Shown: positions 44,983 through 54,477 of the stretch, piece by piece | How positions within the stretch are numbered: the stretch's first letter is position 1 | Layout of the letters: every line of letters starts with the position of its first letter | Assembly (NCBI GenBank): GCA_963794685.1 | Contig: CAWCFK010000012.1 | Coordinates: 744,001-808,000 of the forward strand | From: CAVTWH01 sp963794685 | Lineage (GTDB): Bacteria > Actinomycetota > Actinomycetes > Mycobacteriales > Micromonosporaceae | Direction: 5' to 3' | Length of the DNA: 64,000 nucleotides | Notes under the pieces: generated by a model | The model's database searches: none | Told to the model about the DNA's origin: nothing | The model's input: only the letters and a program-made list of their open reading frames with translations | Program-made: the position numbers and the translations under genes

Positions 44983-45168
44983 TTAGGTGCTGCCCTCTAC
45001 CCGACTCCCGGCCGCCACGCCAATGGCAACAGCTACGTTGATCAACACGTCAGCCACCATGGCGCTCACCCCTCCCACAATCGCCGCGATCGTCAACAGC
45101 ACGGTGATGCCGGCTACTACTGCGATGCACTTCGCGATCTTGATACGGCGTGAACGGCCGGTAGACAC
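44983..45168 (-). CDS. Small two-helix membrane protein
   Basis: A protein of 61 residues from GTG 45168: VSTGRSRRIKIAKCIAVVAG, one helix ending in TIAAIVGGVSA and a second hydrophobic stretch VLINVAVAIGVAAGSRV. A GAGGGG ribosome site lies about 8 bp upstream. No family recognised. Small size makes this a moderate call. Confidence 0.5.
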   Translation of the reverse strand: MSTGRSRRIKIAKCIAVVAGITVLLTIAAIVGGVSAMVADVLINVAVAIGVAAGSRVEGST

Positions 45169-45474
45169 CAGCCACCCCTCACGGGGCGTCGGGAATCGAG
45201 TACAAGGCAGCACCCAGTGAAGTGTATCCGGTACCTCCGACACGGACGTCGCGCCGAAACGCCTGCAAGTACAGGATCGCGGCAGACGGGCGAAACTGAT
45301 CCAGCACCTCAGGCTGACCGCTTCTGAGTGACCACCAAGATCGTTGGGTACAAATCCGGTACAACTCAGAGTGGAAAGCTTTGGCAGACAACCACAGACA
45401 ACACGAGCTTTCGCCCAGGTCACGGGTGGTGGCCGCCTGGTCAGGGATCCGCCGATTGAGCGCAGACGGATTTA

Positions 45475-45487
45475 GGGTTCAAATCCC
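45475..45487 (+). other. tRNA T-arm-like fragment
   Basis: GGGTTCAAATCCC followed by GCCTCTAG; no cloverleaf can be built around it. It is the second of three such fragments in this accessory region. The 400-bp gap 45169-45567 holds nothing else. Confidence 0.35.
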
Positions 45488-45567
45488 GCCTCTAGCCCGC
45501 TTGGGGTCCGCTCGTGGACAGACGCCAAGATCATCCAACCCGTGCTCACGCCCGGTATCGTCCTTTC

Positions 45568-46050
45568 ATGGCTAACGGGATTGCGCCACAGATCGTGACA
45601 GGGGCCTTTACCATCGCTGGTGTCACGCTCACACTTGCCGTTACGACACTGCAAGGTTGGAGGGCGAATGCGCGGGCGGATCGTGTGCGCTTTTATAGTG
45701 ACCGCGCATCGGCAGCTGTAGAGATTGTAAGCGCAGCCGACAGATATCGGCATTCAATCCTAGCGCTTAATGGCCTAAGCTCGGCGAAGGTCGACAAGGA
45801 TCCGCCGGGATTCGTTAGATGGGCCGACGAGCAACAGAGGTCATTCGAGGATTATCATCGCGCCGCTAGCAGGTTCCTGCTACTTTTTCCTGCCGATGTC
45901 CGCGGTCGAGTAGCGAACCTCTCACTCGCGCTCGATCAACTGCGGAGCGTTTCGCCAAACATTGATGTGGCCGAGGCAAACGGGCGGGCCCGTGTGGCGA
46001 CTGACGAGCTTCTCGCCGCTTGTCGCGCAGCAGTGGGCATCGGGAACTAG
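45568..46050 (+). CDS. Single-span membrane protein, unknown
   Basis: A protein of 160 residues starting MANGIAPQIVTGAFTIAGVT, with one N-terminal helix (TGAFTIAGVTLTLAVTTLQG) and a cytoplasmic helical domain (RVRFYSDRASAAVEIVSAAD, EDYHRAASRFLLLFPADV). No family recognised. Base composition is AT-rich for this genome, which suggests acquisition. The topology resembles membrane-anchored effectors or small signalling proteins but nothing stronger can be said. Confidence 0.6.
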   Translation: MANGIAPQIVTGAFTIAGVTLTLAVTTLQGWRANARADRVRFYSDRASAAVEIVSAADRYRHSILALNGLSSAKVDKDPPGFVRWADEQQRSFEDYHRAASRFLLLFPADVRGRVANLSLALDQLRSVSPNIDVAEANGRARVATDELLAACRAAVGIGN

Positions 46051-46258
46051 CCTCCTGTTCGGACGAGTGAGCCACATGGTTGCCTCGGGTCAAGGGTTCG
46101 CCGCCAGGCTTCATGATCGTTAGGGCCAGATCAGGACCAACCGCGTCCAAGAAGCGCTAACAGACAACGGCAGGCGTTGGAAGCTACTTCCCTGGTCAGG
46201 GCACCGATCAGTCCGATTCGCGACGATCGATAGGCGGGTCGGGTCTATGGGGTTCAAA

Positions 46259-46479
46259 TCCCCTGGACATGCCGTGGAGACTGGGCGCGTGAAGGGTGAT
46301 GACCAGGCGGGGTGGCCTTTTGACAAGCTGAATGCCCTCCGATTGGGGCGTCGGCTGGTTGTCAGGTGCCAGCATCGCGACCTGGTCGCCGCGCGTTCGT
46401 GGGAGTCACCCCGTCGCGGACTCCGGCCGACGAGTCCGCGAAGCGGCAGGGCTGGACGGCGGGCAGTGCTGGTCGGAGT
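46259..46479 (+). repeat. 221-bp imperfect direct repeat, copy 2
   Basis: Same orientation as 42202-42422, about 90% identical by eye. It begins inside a T-arm-like sequence (46249-46264) that matches 16 bases of the tRNA-Ala T arm. Confidence 0.85.
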
Positions 46480-46662
46480 TTCCGTGTCCAGCACTGGGAG
46501 TACGACGCCGACCGGCTCGACGGGTTCGACTACGACATCGGCGCGGTCCTGGTTCGTTCGACGGTGGCGGCAGACGAGCTGGAGCTGGTCGCAGCGTTGG
46601 TCGCCTGGCAGCTCCGGCCGACCGAGTTTGGATACCCGCGGGACACGGACGATCCGAGATAG
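46480..46662 (+). pseudogene. Gene fragment fused to repeat copy 2
   Basis: The frame reads out of the repeat into SFRVQHWEYDADRLDGFDYD and ends ATFGYPRD-like text before a stop at 46660. It looks like a short 3' fragment of an acidic protein without its own start. Between 46663 and 47079 I see no further gene, only TTGCCTGACACGGA, also found at 42151. Confidence 0.35.
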
Positions 46663-47079
46663 TCCGGAGATGCGTGGCTAACTGAGTGACTACCGGCACG
46701 GTGGCGGCTGGACAACCACGGACGCCCACGTACATGCGGTCCAGCTCTGGCCGTATGCGCGAGGAGGTCGGGCAACCCTCAAAGTTGCCTGACACGGAAG
46801 CGGTGGTGACCCGACCGTGGCCGCTTGATCGAACTGGTGAGGCGGTCGCCGAGTTCGCCAGGCTCCGCCGCTCCGACGACGTGGCCCGCATCAGGCCCCG
46901 TAGCTGGCGACACGAGCAGCCCCACTTCGGGATGGGGATGCATCGCCTGACCTGTCGGAGCGTAGCCGGGATTATTCATCCGTGAACATCGTGAACTGTG
47001 AGTTTGACCAGTGACGAAGGCCCCGAGATCTATTGATATCCGTTACCGTGCGTCGAGGGACAGTTGCGGGGAGGTGTCG

Positions 47080-48491
47080 ATGAGCGGCGTGGTGTTGTCG
47101 ATTGTGGATGCTCTGCGTCTGGCTGAGTGGACTCCGCGCCAGTTGGTGTCAGCTATCAACGTCAGGCTATCCAGTCAGGGTCGCGAGCGCCTGCGCCTTG
47201 ACCCGACTGCCGGATATCCATGGGTCAACAGGGTTCCTATCCTCGTCGTCCGATACCTGATGTAGCCGCCGCGGTCCTGACGGAGCGGTTGGGTTTCACT
47301 GTTACGCCCAGCCAGTTGTGGCCGGGCAGACAGGCTGATGACGCGGCTGCAAGCGCTGCTCATAATCTTGGCAATGTGCGGACGGTTGATGACTTTGTGG
47401 TCGAGTTGACGCGGTTGAACACATCGCCAGCTCCGCAGAGTCAGGTCGCTGCCGCATCGGGCATGGACCTCACAGCTGCGGTCCTGGATCAGCTGCAGGG
47501 TGCGGTGGTAACCGCACGCACTCGTGCCGGGCACGAGTACGTATTGCCTGAGCAGGTTGCTCTGATATCGACTCACGTCGCGGCGCTGCGTCGTTTGGAC
47601 GACCGTCACGGCGGAGGTGCGCTGAGCCTGCGGTACGTGAGTGCGGAGTTGAGGAGCGTTGTCGAATTGGTCGACTACGCCAACTACAGCAAGGCAATTG
47701 GTCATCAACTCCTCACGATTGTCGCCGACCTTTCTCAGCTGCTTGGTTGGCTGCATTTCGATTCCAGCAGGTACGGTTCTGCGGAAAGATACCTGCTGCT
47801 TAGCGTCGGTGTTGGAAGGTCATTGGGAGACGTCGATCGGGCCGCGAACGCGATCGGTATGCTCAGCTATGTGTCAGCGTTTGCCGGCCATGGTTCGCAG
47901 GCAGTACAGCTTGCTGAGGCTGCTGCAAACGAGGCCGGCCGGGACAACCCGATACTGCGGGCCAGGCTCCTCGGCCGGGAAGCGACCGCCGCGGCAGCCA
48001 ACGGCGACCTTGCGCAGTTCCGAAAGCGGTCGGACAAGGCTGCCGAGCTACTGCGCGACAGTGCCGTCGACGCTCCTGCTTATCTGTACTACCTCGCGCC
48101 CGAGCAGTTGGCGGCTGAGGCGGGGCAGAGCCTTGTTGTGCTGGCCGAGCGTGGCACCGCAAGCCGAGACCGCCTGCTCGTTGAAGCCATCGCCGCCCTG
48201 CAGGGTTCTGTATCTCTGCTGGCTAAGGCCAAATCCTCAGAGGTTGGGCCGGCCTACCCTCGGTCTGCGCTGCTGCACAACACGTTCCTGGCTCGTGCGC
48301 ATCTCCTTCGAGGCGATGTTGCGCAGGGAGTGGAGACTATTCGTACGGGTCTAGGGCTTTTAACCCATGTTCAGTCTCCTCGTGGACGCAACTATCTGCG
48401 GCTACTACGGCCGGCGTTGGCACGCCGTTCTCGGTCGGCGGCGGTCCGAGAGTTCCTTCCGGAGTTTGATCGGGCATTATCGCCTGTATGA
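47080..48491 (+). CDS. HTH/TPR transcriptional regulator (one frameshift)
   Basis: About 470 residues. The N-terminus from ATG 47080 (GGGGAGG 5 bp upstream) is MSGVVLSIVDALRLAEWTPR and LSSQGRERLRLDPT, a winged/helix-turn-helix region common in pSAM2-like and regulatory actinobacterial proteins. After a break near 47233 it continues RRPIPDVAAAVLTERLGFTV and then a TPR-type helical array (YGSAERYLLLSVGVGRSLGD, AAANEAGRDNPILRARLLGR). It overlaps the GNAT gene by 4 bp (ATGA). Such regulator-acetyltransferase pairs are frequent in streptomycete accessory regions and may respond to peptides or small ligands. Confidence 0.75.
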
Positions 48492-49036
48492 GTGCAGGCG
48501 CGGCCGAACGGGCCGATGGCGGTCGCCACGAGGTAGACGTCGCGATGCGGAGTGTTGACCACCCAGACGCGGTCATGTTGTTGCGTGCGTTCCGCCACGA
48601 ACAGGTCAAGCGGTACGGGTTCGCCGACTCGGTCGACGTCATTGTCGACGACTTCACCCATCCCAACGGCGTCTTTGCGGTCGTCTATATGGGTTCAGAA
48701 CCGGTCGGCTGTGGCGGCTACAGGTGGTTCGACCATGCCGCGGGGACGATCGAGATGAAGAAGGTGTACCTATGCCCCCGGTGGCGAGGCATGGGCATCG
48801 GCCGAGACCTGCTTGGCTGGCTGGAGGATCGGGCGGTACACGCCGGGGCTCGCCGCTTGGTGCTGGAGACCGGGGTGCGTAACGACGCCGCGATGCGACT
48901 GTTCGACCGCGCCGGCTACCGGCCGGCTGCGCCATACGTTCCTGGTCGCGACCCGGCAATCAATCGTGCTTTCGTTAAGAACCTGTATGATCCTGGCTCG
49001 CCCGCGCATGGGGCCGCCTTGCGGTCCATCGTCTAA
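48488..49036 (+). CDS. GNAT acetyltransferase paired with the TPR regulator
   Basis: A protein of 182 residues starting MSAGAAERADGGRHEVDVAM. The acetyl-CoA site is MKKVYLCPRWRGMGIGRDLL (RGxGxG/A) and the C-terminal strand is RRLVLETGVRNDAAMRLFDR. Frame intact. Translationally coupled to the upstream regulator, implying a joint function such as acetylating a regulator or small molecule. Confidence 0.88.
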   Translation: MSAGAAERADGGRHEVDVAMRSVDHPDAVMLLRAFRHEQVKRYGFADSVDVIVDDFTHPNGVFAVVYMGSEPVGCGGYRWFDHAAGTIEMKKVYLCPRWRGMGIGRDLLGWLEDRAVHAGARRLVLETGVRNDAAMRLFDRAGYRPAAPYVPGRDPAINRAFVKNLYDPGSPAHGAALRSIV

Positions 49037-49677
49037 TAATCTCTTTTTCCCGGCCATGGTCGGCTCTGTGTTGACTAAATTGTTCGTGACCGATGGCTCG
49101 TCCGCCGCGCGGTGCCGTGCAGTTCGCTATGGCTTTACTGCGCGCGCGAAGATGTCAGAACCACCTCTCCTGTCTGCCGGGGCCTGACTGCACCGCACGC
49201 TATATCTGGCCTGGGCCTGACGGGCCCGTTGGCGGGATCGTTGGCGCGGCCTGAGCGCCATCGTACAACGTCGATGTCCTGGTACGAGATGAGTGGGTCA
49301 CCGCCAGCGACGGCGGACGCTCGATAGAACCATCAAGGAAGCCGACCGGCATGCTCGTACCCGCCGAAGCTTCGAAAGATCATCCACCGAGGCATCGGGC
49401 AATCGCGGTGCGAGCAGGTCATCGGGATGAATACCTAGCGGAAGGCGGCATCCTCGGCCCCCAAACCGACCGAAGCATGAGGATCCGGGCTTCACAGATT
49501 TCACGCGTGCCCGGTCACGTTCCCATCATTCACGGTGTAGCTGTCGGTCCGGATGCCGTAATCGATGCTGAACTTTGTTCGGTGCCGGTGCTCCCGCGCG
49601 GCTGCTGAGACGAAGACAGGGTTTGGCAAGGCTTTCGCCCGCATTCTTCGACGCCAATCCCAACATTGGAGGTCACC
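49037..49677. other. Gene-free stretch between GNAT and NOS genes
   Basis: No convincing gene in 641 bp. A TTGACTAAATTG string at 49072 could be a -35 region, and 49351-49608 reads as a possible degenerate coding remnant (EYLAEGGILGPQTDRSMRI). It separates the island from the NOS operon, whose ribosome site GGAGG is at 49668. Confidence 0.5.
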
Positions 49678-50954
49678 GTGGAATCACCGGAACGGGTCAA
49701 GCTCTGCAACCCGCCCGCCCACGAGTCGATGGCGGACGCGCCTGACCTCAGCGGCCACGCTCGTGCCGTCGGGTTGGAGTTGGTGACGCCACGGATTGAC
49801 AGTGTCCGTCGGTTGGAGGCTATGACTGCGGAGGCTGTCGAGTTCCTGGGCATGTTCTTCGCCGAGCAGCGCGGAGCCGGCCAGGATCGGGATGCCCGGG
49901 TCGCGGAGGTGGTCGCGGAGATCGCGGCGACGGGCACCTACCGGCACACGCCGGCGGAGTTGGCGTTCGGGTGTCGGTTGGCGTGGCGGCAGTCGTCGCG
50001 GTGTGTCGGTCGGGCGCGGTGGCGCAATCTGCTGGTCCGTGACCGCCGCGACGTGGACACGGTGGACGGGATCACGGTGGAGTTGGTCGGTCACGTGAAC
50101 GCCGCGATGGGTCGGGCCGGGGCGATCCGCAACGTGATCACCGTGTTCGGCCCGGACGACCCGGCGACGGGGCCGCGGGCGCGGATCTGGAACTCCCAGC
50201 TGTTCCGCTACGCCGGCTACCGGGCGCCCGGACGGGTCGGTGGTGGGTGATCCCGCGCAGGCGGACTTCACCGACAGCGTGGTCGAGTTGGGGTGGCGGC
50301 CGCCGGCGGTGCGGGGCCGGTTCGATCTGTTGCCGTGGGTGATCGAGACCGCTCGGGAGAAGCCGCGGCTGGTGGAGTTCCCGCGCCGGATCGCCCGTGA
50401 GGTCGCGCTGTCGCACCCGCGTCATCCGTGGTTGGCGGAGTTGGGTCTGCGGTGGCATGTGCTGCCGGTGATCTCGTCGATGCGGCTGCGGATCGGCGGC
50501 GTCGACTACTCGTGTGCCCCGTTCTCCGGGTTCTACCTGGGCGATGAGATCGCCACCCGCAATCTCGGCGATGTGGACCGCTACAACCTGCTGCCGGTGA
50601 TCGCGGCCGGGCTCGGTCTGGATGTCGGGGATCGGGCGTCGATGTGGCGGGAGTCCGCCGCGCTGGTGCTCAACCAGGCGGTGTTGTCCAGCTTCATCAA
50701 GGCCGGGGTGTCGATCGCGCGACGGGTACACCGAGTCCCGGTCGTTCGCCGGGTTCGCGGCCCGGGAGGAGGCGCTGGGCCGGACCGTGTTCGGGGACTG
50801 GTCGTGGATCAACGGCCACTTCGGGCATTCGTTGGGGCCGGCGTTTCACCGCTACTACGACGAGTCCATCCCCGCGACCGGGTTCTTCACCGACCCGGAC
50901 CGGCTGGACGGCGGCTTGCTGGTGGACCGGTGGGCGGGGCGGGTGCCGCAATGA
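49678..50954 (+). CDS. nos: Bacterial nitric oxide synthase, oxygenase domain (two frameshifts)
   Basis: It makes NO and citrulline from arginine using haem and a pterin or folate. From GTG 49678. The haem-thiolate region is AWRQSSRCVGRARWRN, with Cys as axial ligand (usual Asn before it replaced by Gln). The substrate-binding Glu is in APFSGFYLGDEIATRNLGD, and DWSWINGHFGHSLGPAFHRY is near the end. Breaks near 50235 and 50722; corrected length is about 425 residues. There is no fused reductase, so a partner is required. It overlaps the flavohaemoprotein gene by 4 bp (ATGA), a strong partner candidate. Confidence 0.9.
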
Positions 50955-52111
50955 ACGCGGCAGCTGTTGCGGGCGAGTTGGGCGCGGGTGGCGCGTGGCC
51001 GGTGACGAGGCGGCGCGGCACTTCTACGCCACGCTGTTCGTGGTCGCCCCGGAGGTCCGGGCGATGTTCCCGGTGTCGATGTCGGCGCAGAACGACAAAC
51101 TCCTCACCGCGTTGGGGCACATCGTGTCCCACGTCGATGAGCCCGGGGTGCTGGGGGGTTCCTGGCCCGGCTGGGTGCGGATCACCGCCGGTTCCAGGTC
51201 CGGCCCGGCGCACTACACGTGGTGGGGCAGGCGCTGCTGTCGACCCTGGAGAAGTTCCTGGGCCGGCGACTGGACACCGCGAGGTGCGGCAGGAGTGGGC
51301 GGCAGGCGTACCGGTTGGTGGCGCAGTTGATGCAGGCCGGTGCCGCCGACGCCGAGCGAGGCGGCTCCGCCGTGGTGGACGGCGACGGTCGGGCACGGTG
51401 TGCCGGCCGAATGCCGAGGTGGCGGTGTTCACCGCGCAGGCCGCACCCGGCGGTCGGTCTACCGGGCGGGACAGTCGGTGCCGGTGCACACCCCGTGTGC
51501 GCAGGGCTGGCGGTACCTGTCCCCGGCCAACGCGCCCGCGCGCGGACGGGAGTGTTGGAGTTCCATCTGCGGGCGGTGGGCGGCGATCTCCACCGCCACC
51601 GTGCAGCGTCTCGCCTCGGCGACGAGATCCGGATCGGGGCGCCGATCGGGTCGGCGTCTGGTCGGCCACGCCGACGGGGCCGGGCCGCTGCTGCTGATCG
51701 CCGGGGGTACCGGGCTGGCGCCGCTGCGGGCGGTGTTGGACGAGGTCGCCCAGCCAGGACGGCGCCGCGCCGCACCACGCTGGTTACGCCGCGACCGACC
51801 CCGATCGACCTGTACGACCACCAGCGGCTGCTGGGTCTGGCGGCGGCTGCGCCGTGGTTGACCTACCTGCCCACCGTCCGGCTGGGCCGTTGGCGTGGCG
51901 CGGGTCGGCACCGCCGCGCAGGCGGCGTTGACCGCCCGGACTGGCGCGACGCCGACGTGCTGGTGTGCGGCTCACCCGCACATGGTGACCGACCACCCGC
52001 GCCGCGCTCGCGGCGCACGGGCGTGCCGGCAGCAGCGGATCTTCGCCGACGAGTACAGCACCCTGCACTACCCGCCCCTGGCCGATCACCAGCGTGGGAG
52101 CCCACCGATGA
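50951..52111 (+). CDS. Flavohaemoprotein / NO dioxygenase-like (heavily frameshifted)
   Basis: The globin part reads EAARHFYATLFVVAPEVRAM (with the B10 Tyr) and later HRRFQVRPAHYTVVGQALLS with the proximal His. The reductase part has GQSVPVHTPCAQGWRYLSPA, RLGDEIRIGAPIG-like FAD pieces and DADVLVCGSPA near the NAD site. At least six breaks between about 50985 and 52000 spoil exact residues; the span fits about 385 residues, the usual size. It starts in the NOS stop (ATGA) and ends in the start of the next gene. It may supply electrons to NOS or detoxify its NO. Confidence 0.8.
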
Positions 52112-52805
52112 ACCTCTCGCACCACACCGCCACCCGCACACCGCCTGAGTGCCCCGACAGCGGGCACCGGCCGCCGGCGGCACCAGCCCTGCGGCAGGAC
52201 GGTCGGCTCGTCTGCGCCGGGTCGCGGGCGCGGCAACACCTACCCACCCGGCGCGGAATGTTCGGCCGGCGCTGCTACGACGCCGACACGTCGACCAACT
52301 CCTCGACGCCTCGAACACCAACTCGCGGCGGTGATGGGCGAGGCCGCACGGCTGACGGGCGGACAACAAGCGCCTGGCGAACTCTGGAACACTCCCGCCG
52401 CCACGGACTCCTGCCCTCCGGCAACCCGACGAGGACGTGGACCAGGACACGGTACGAGCTGGTCATGCAGGCCCAGCAGACCGCCGACCAGATCCTGGCC
52501 GACGCCGGCCGCCAGGCCGCCGCCCTGGTCGCCGACGCCCGCCGCCACTACCTGCACACCGACAACCGACCACACGACCGTTGCGGCGCGACAGGCGACC
52601 GGGGGTGGCGGGTCCGGGCTGAGCAGGCCGAGGCACTCAACGGCCAACCTCGGCCAGTTCCTGCGACCAGTGGGCCGAGCTGGCTGACCAGCACCGCCGG
52701 CCAGCACGCTCGACACCGCCCAGCACCACACCGCGCAGCTGCGGCGAGGCCGCCGCCACCATCCGCCGGCTACCTCACCGACACCACCGCGCAGGGGGTG
52801 AGTGA
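52108..52805 (+). CDS. DivIVA-like coiled-coil protein (frameshifted)
   Basis: From ATG 52108. After shifts the text reads RGMFGRRCYDADHVDQLLD, a DivIVA/Wag31-type N-terminal motif, then QLAAVMGEAARLTG and a coiled coil YELVMQAQQTADQILADAGR with AAALVADARRHYLHTDNRP. Several indels make length uncertain (about 230 residues). DivIVA-like proteins bind curved membrane at poles; a smaller role as a scaffold is possible. It shares 4-bp overlaps with both neighbours. Confidence 0.5.
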
Positions 52806-53373
52806 CCGTGCTGTTCGTCGTGCCCCACCGCCTACCGCGACCCCGACCACGCCCCGCCGCCGCCGGTGCAGCGGCTGGTGGACATCACCACCGAGGTCCA
52901 GGCCCGGCAGGTCCGGTTCACACCCACCGTGCCGGCAGCGGTACAAGCCCGGTACGGGCCGCTGCGCACCCCGGTCACCGAACCACCGGACGGGTTGACC
53001 CTCGACCAACGCAAGCGCACAGTGCTGGGTGAACTGCTGACCCCGACACACGCCCCGCTACTGTGAGATCGCCGACGACGCCGTACCCGACCAGGTCCGT
53101 GCATGGCTGGCCGCCGACCCCGACGCGGTCATGGTGTTCACCTGGCTCACCCCCGACAGCTACGACGCCCTCGCCGCCCCCGACGGCCTCGCCCGGGTCC
53201 ACCTGGTCGTCCACGCCGTCAAACCACACTCCCACACCGACCCCGTCGGAGGAGCCGTAATGGTCCTACACCTGGACGTGCCCGTCGGGTGGGCGCTGCG
53301 ATCAGCGCATCGGCCCTACGCCGCGGCCCGGCAGACACTCCCGCGCCCACAGGCTCACCGTTCCCAGCCCTGA
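52802..53373 (+). CDS. Small hypothetical protein(s), frameshifted
   Basis: From GTG 52802 (VTVLFVVP, shift near 52828). Then PPPPVQRLVDITTEVQARQV, RKRTVLGELLTPTHAP and, after a shift near 53062, AVPDQVRAWLAADPDAVMVF and LHLDVPVGWALRSAHRPY. Read as one protein it is about 190 residues. If the stop at 53064 is real, it is two genes with a GTGA overlap. No family recognised. Confidence 0.45.
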
Positions 53374-53418
53374 CGCGACCTGCCGCGCGGCACCGTCCCG
53401 CAGGCGCGGGCGCGGGTC

Positions 53419-53619
53419 GTGGACCCGGCCGCGATTCTGGTCTTCACGGCGGTGCTGGTCGCGGCTGATCCGACGCTGCGGATGCCGGGACCGGAACGCT
53501 TCGACCCCACCGAGGCTGACTTCTGCGTCTGCGCGGTACCACTGCTGTGGACCGACGAGCAGGGCTGGGTCCACCTCGCTGACGGCCGTCCCTGCCTGCT
53601 GCCACGGCGGCGGCGGTGA
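53419..53619 (+). CDS. Small hypothetical protein
   Basis: A protein of 66 residues from GTG 53419: VDPAAILVFTAVLVAADPTL, then PGPERFDPTEADFCVCAVPL and an Arg-rich end. The first part is moderately hydrophobic. It overlaps the next start by 4 bp (GTGA at 53616). No family recognised; its own start is uncertain because the frame may continue from further upstream. Confidence 0.45.
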   Translation: MDPAAILVFTAVLVAADPTLRMPGPERFDPTEADFCVCAVPLLWTDEQGWVHLADGRPCLLPRRRR

Positions 53620-53966
53620 CCGCCGTGACCGAGCTGGGCCGCGGCACGCACACGGTCGCGGCGGCGCTGCGGGCCGCGCTCGACGGGGTGGTGGCGGTGG
53701 TCCACGAGTACCCGGAGTTGGCGGGCGCATCGGTGGAGACAGCCCGCGGCGAGGCGTACGTGCTGCGCTGCGACAGCGGCGGCTACGCCATGGAGGCATG
53801 GCGGCACCACAGCCGCGACGCCTACCGGGTATGCCAGGCCGACAGCCTCGACACCGCGGTCGCCCTGGCCCTGGAAGCGGTACTCACCGCCGATGAGTGT
53901 GCCCGTCTGGGCCACCGGCCGGTGTCAACGGCGCAGGGGAGTGGAACGAAGGCGGGTATCGGATGA
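53616..53966 (+). CDS. Small hypothetical protein
   Basis: A protein of 116 residues from GTG 53616: VTAVTELGRGTHTVAAALRA, VVAVVHEYPELAGASVETAR, then YVLRCDSGGYAMEAWRHHSR and AVALALEAVLTADECARLGH. It looks like a compact alpha/beta protein. Both ends overlap neighbours by 4 bp, so it is translated as part of the operon. No family recognised. Confidence 0.6.
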   Translation: MTAVTELGRGTHTVAAALRAALDGVVAVVHEYPELAGASVETARGEAYVLRCDSGGYAMEAWRHHSRDAYRVCQADSLDTAVALALEAVLTADECARLGHRPVSTAQGSGTKAGIG

Positions 53967-54477
53967 CGCCCGTCGCCGGACCGGCCCGGACCTTGTGACA
54001 GTGCTGGCGCAGGCCGCCCAGCAGCGGCGGGTGTGCCTGGACCAGGCGGTCACCCGGGTAACCCGCCAGCGTGGCGTTCACCCCGACACGCTGCGCGTCT
54101 GGCTGGTGGTCCTGGACCGGCCGGCGGCCGGCGCCAGTCGGCGCCGGGTCTGCCGTTACTGGGGCTGCTGCGCCACACCTGCGGGATGCCCTTCGGCGCG
54201 GGACGACGACCACGACGGCCAGATCGCGTACCTCTGCTACTGCCCGACCCGGCCGGTCATCGCGGCGCAGGTGGCCCACCTGCACGTCCTGGCCGCGATC
54301 GGTGACCGGGTACGCCGTCTCGTGCAGGCGCACGGCCTGGCCGGGCTGGCGGCGGTGCTGACCACGATCCGCCTCGACGACACCGGCACGGTCACCGCCA
54401 CCGTCTGGCGCTCACCAACCCTCCCACCCCCGCTGCCGCACCAGGCCGGGCCGACCGGCACAGCTGGTGCACGATGA
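53963..54477 (+). CDS. Cys-rich hypothetical protein (probable frameshift)
   Basis: From ATG 53963 (MTPVAGPART), with a probable shift near 53990, then VTVLAQAAQQRRVCLDQAVT, SRRRVCRYWGCCATPAGCPS and IAYLCYCPTRPVIAAQVAHL. Six or more Cys in the centre suggest metal or disulfide binding. About 170 residues; no family recognised. It overlaps the methyltransferase start by 4 bp (ATGA at 54474). Confidence 0.55.

Noticed and set aside
36353..49036. Prophage or complete integrative element after tRNA-Ala
   Set aside because: No integrase, replication, conjugation or phage structural gene is visible; only a decayed island is supported.
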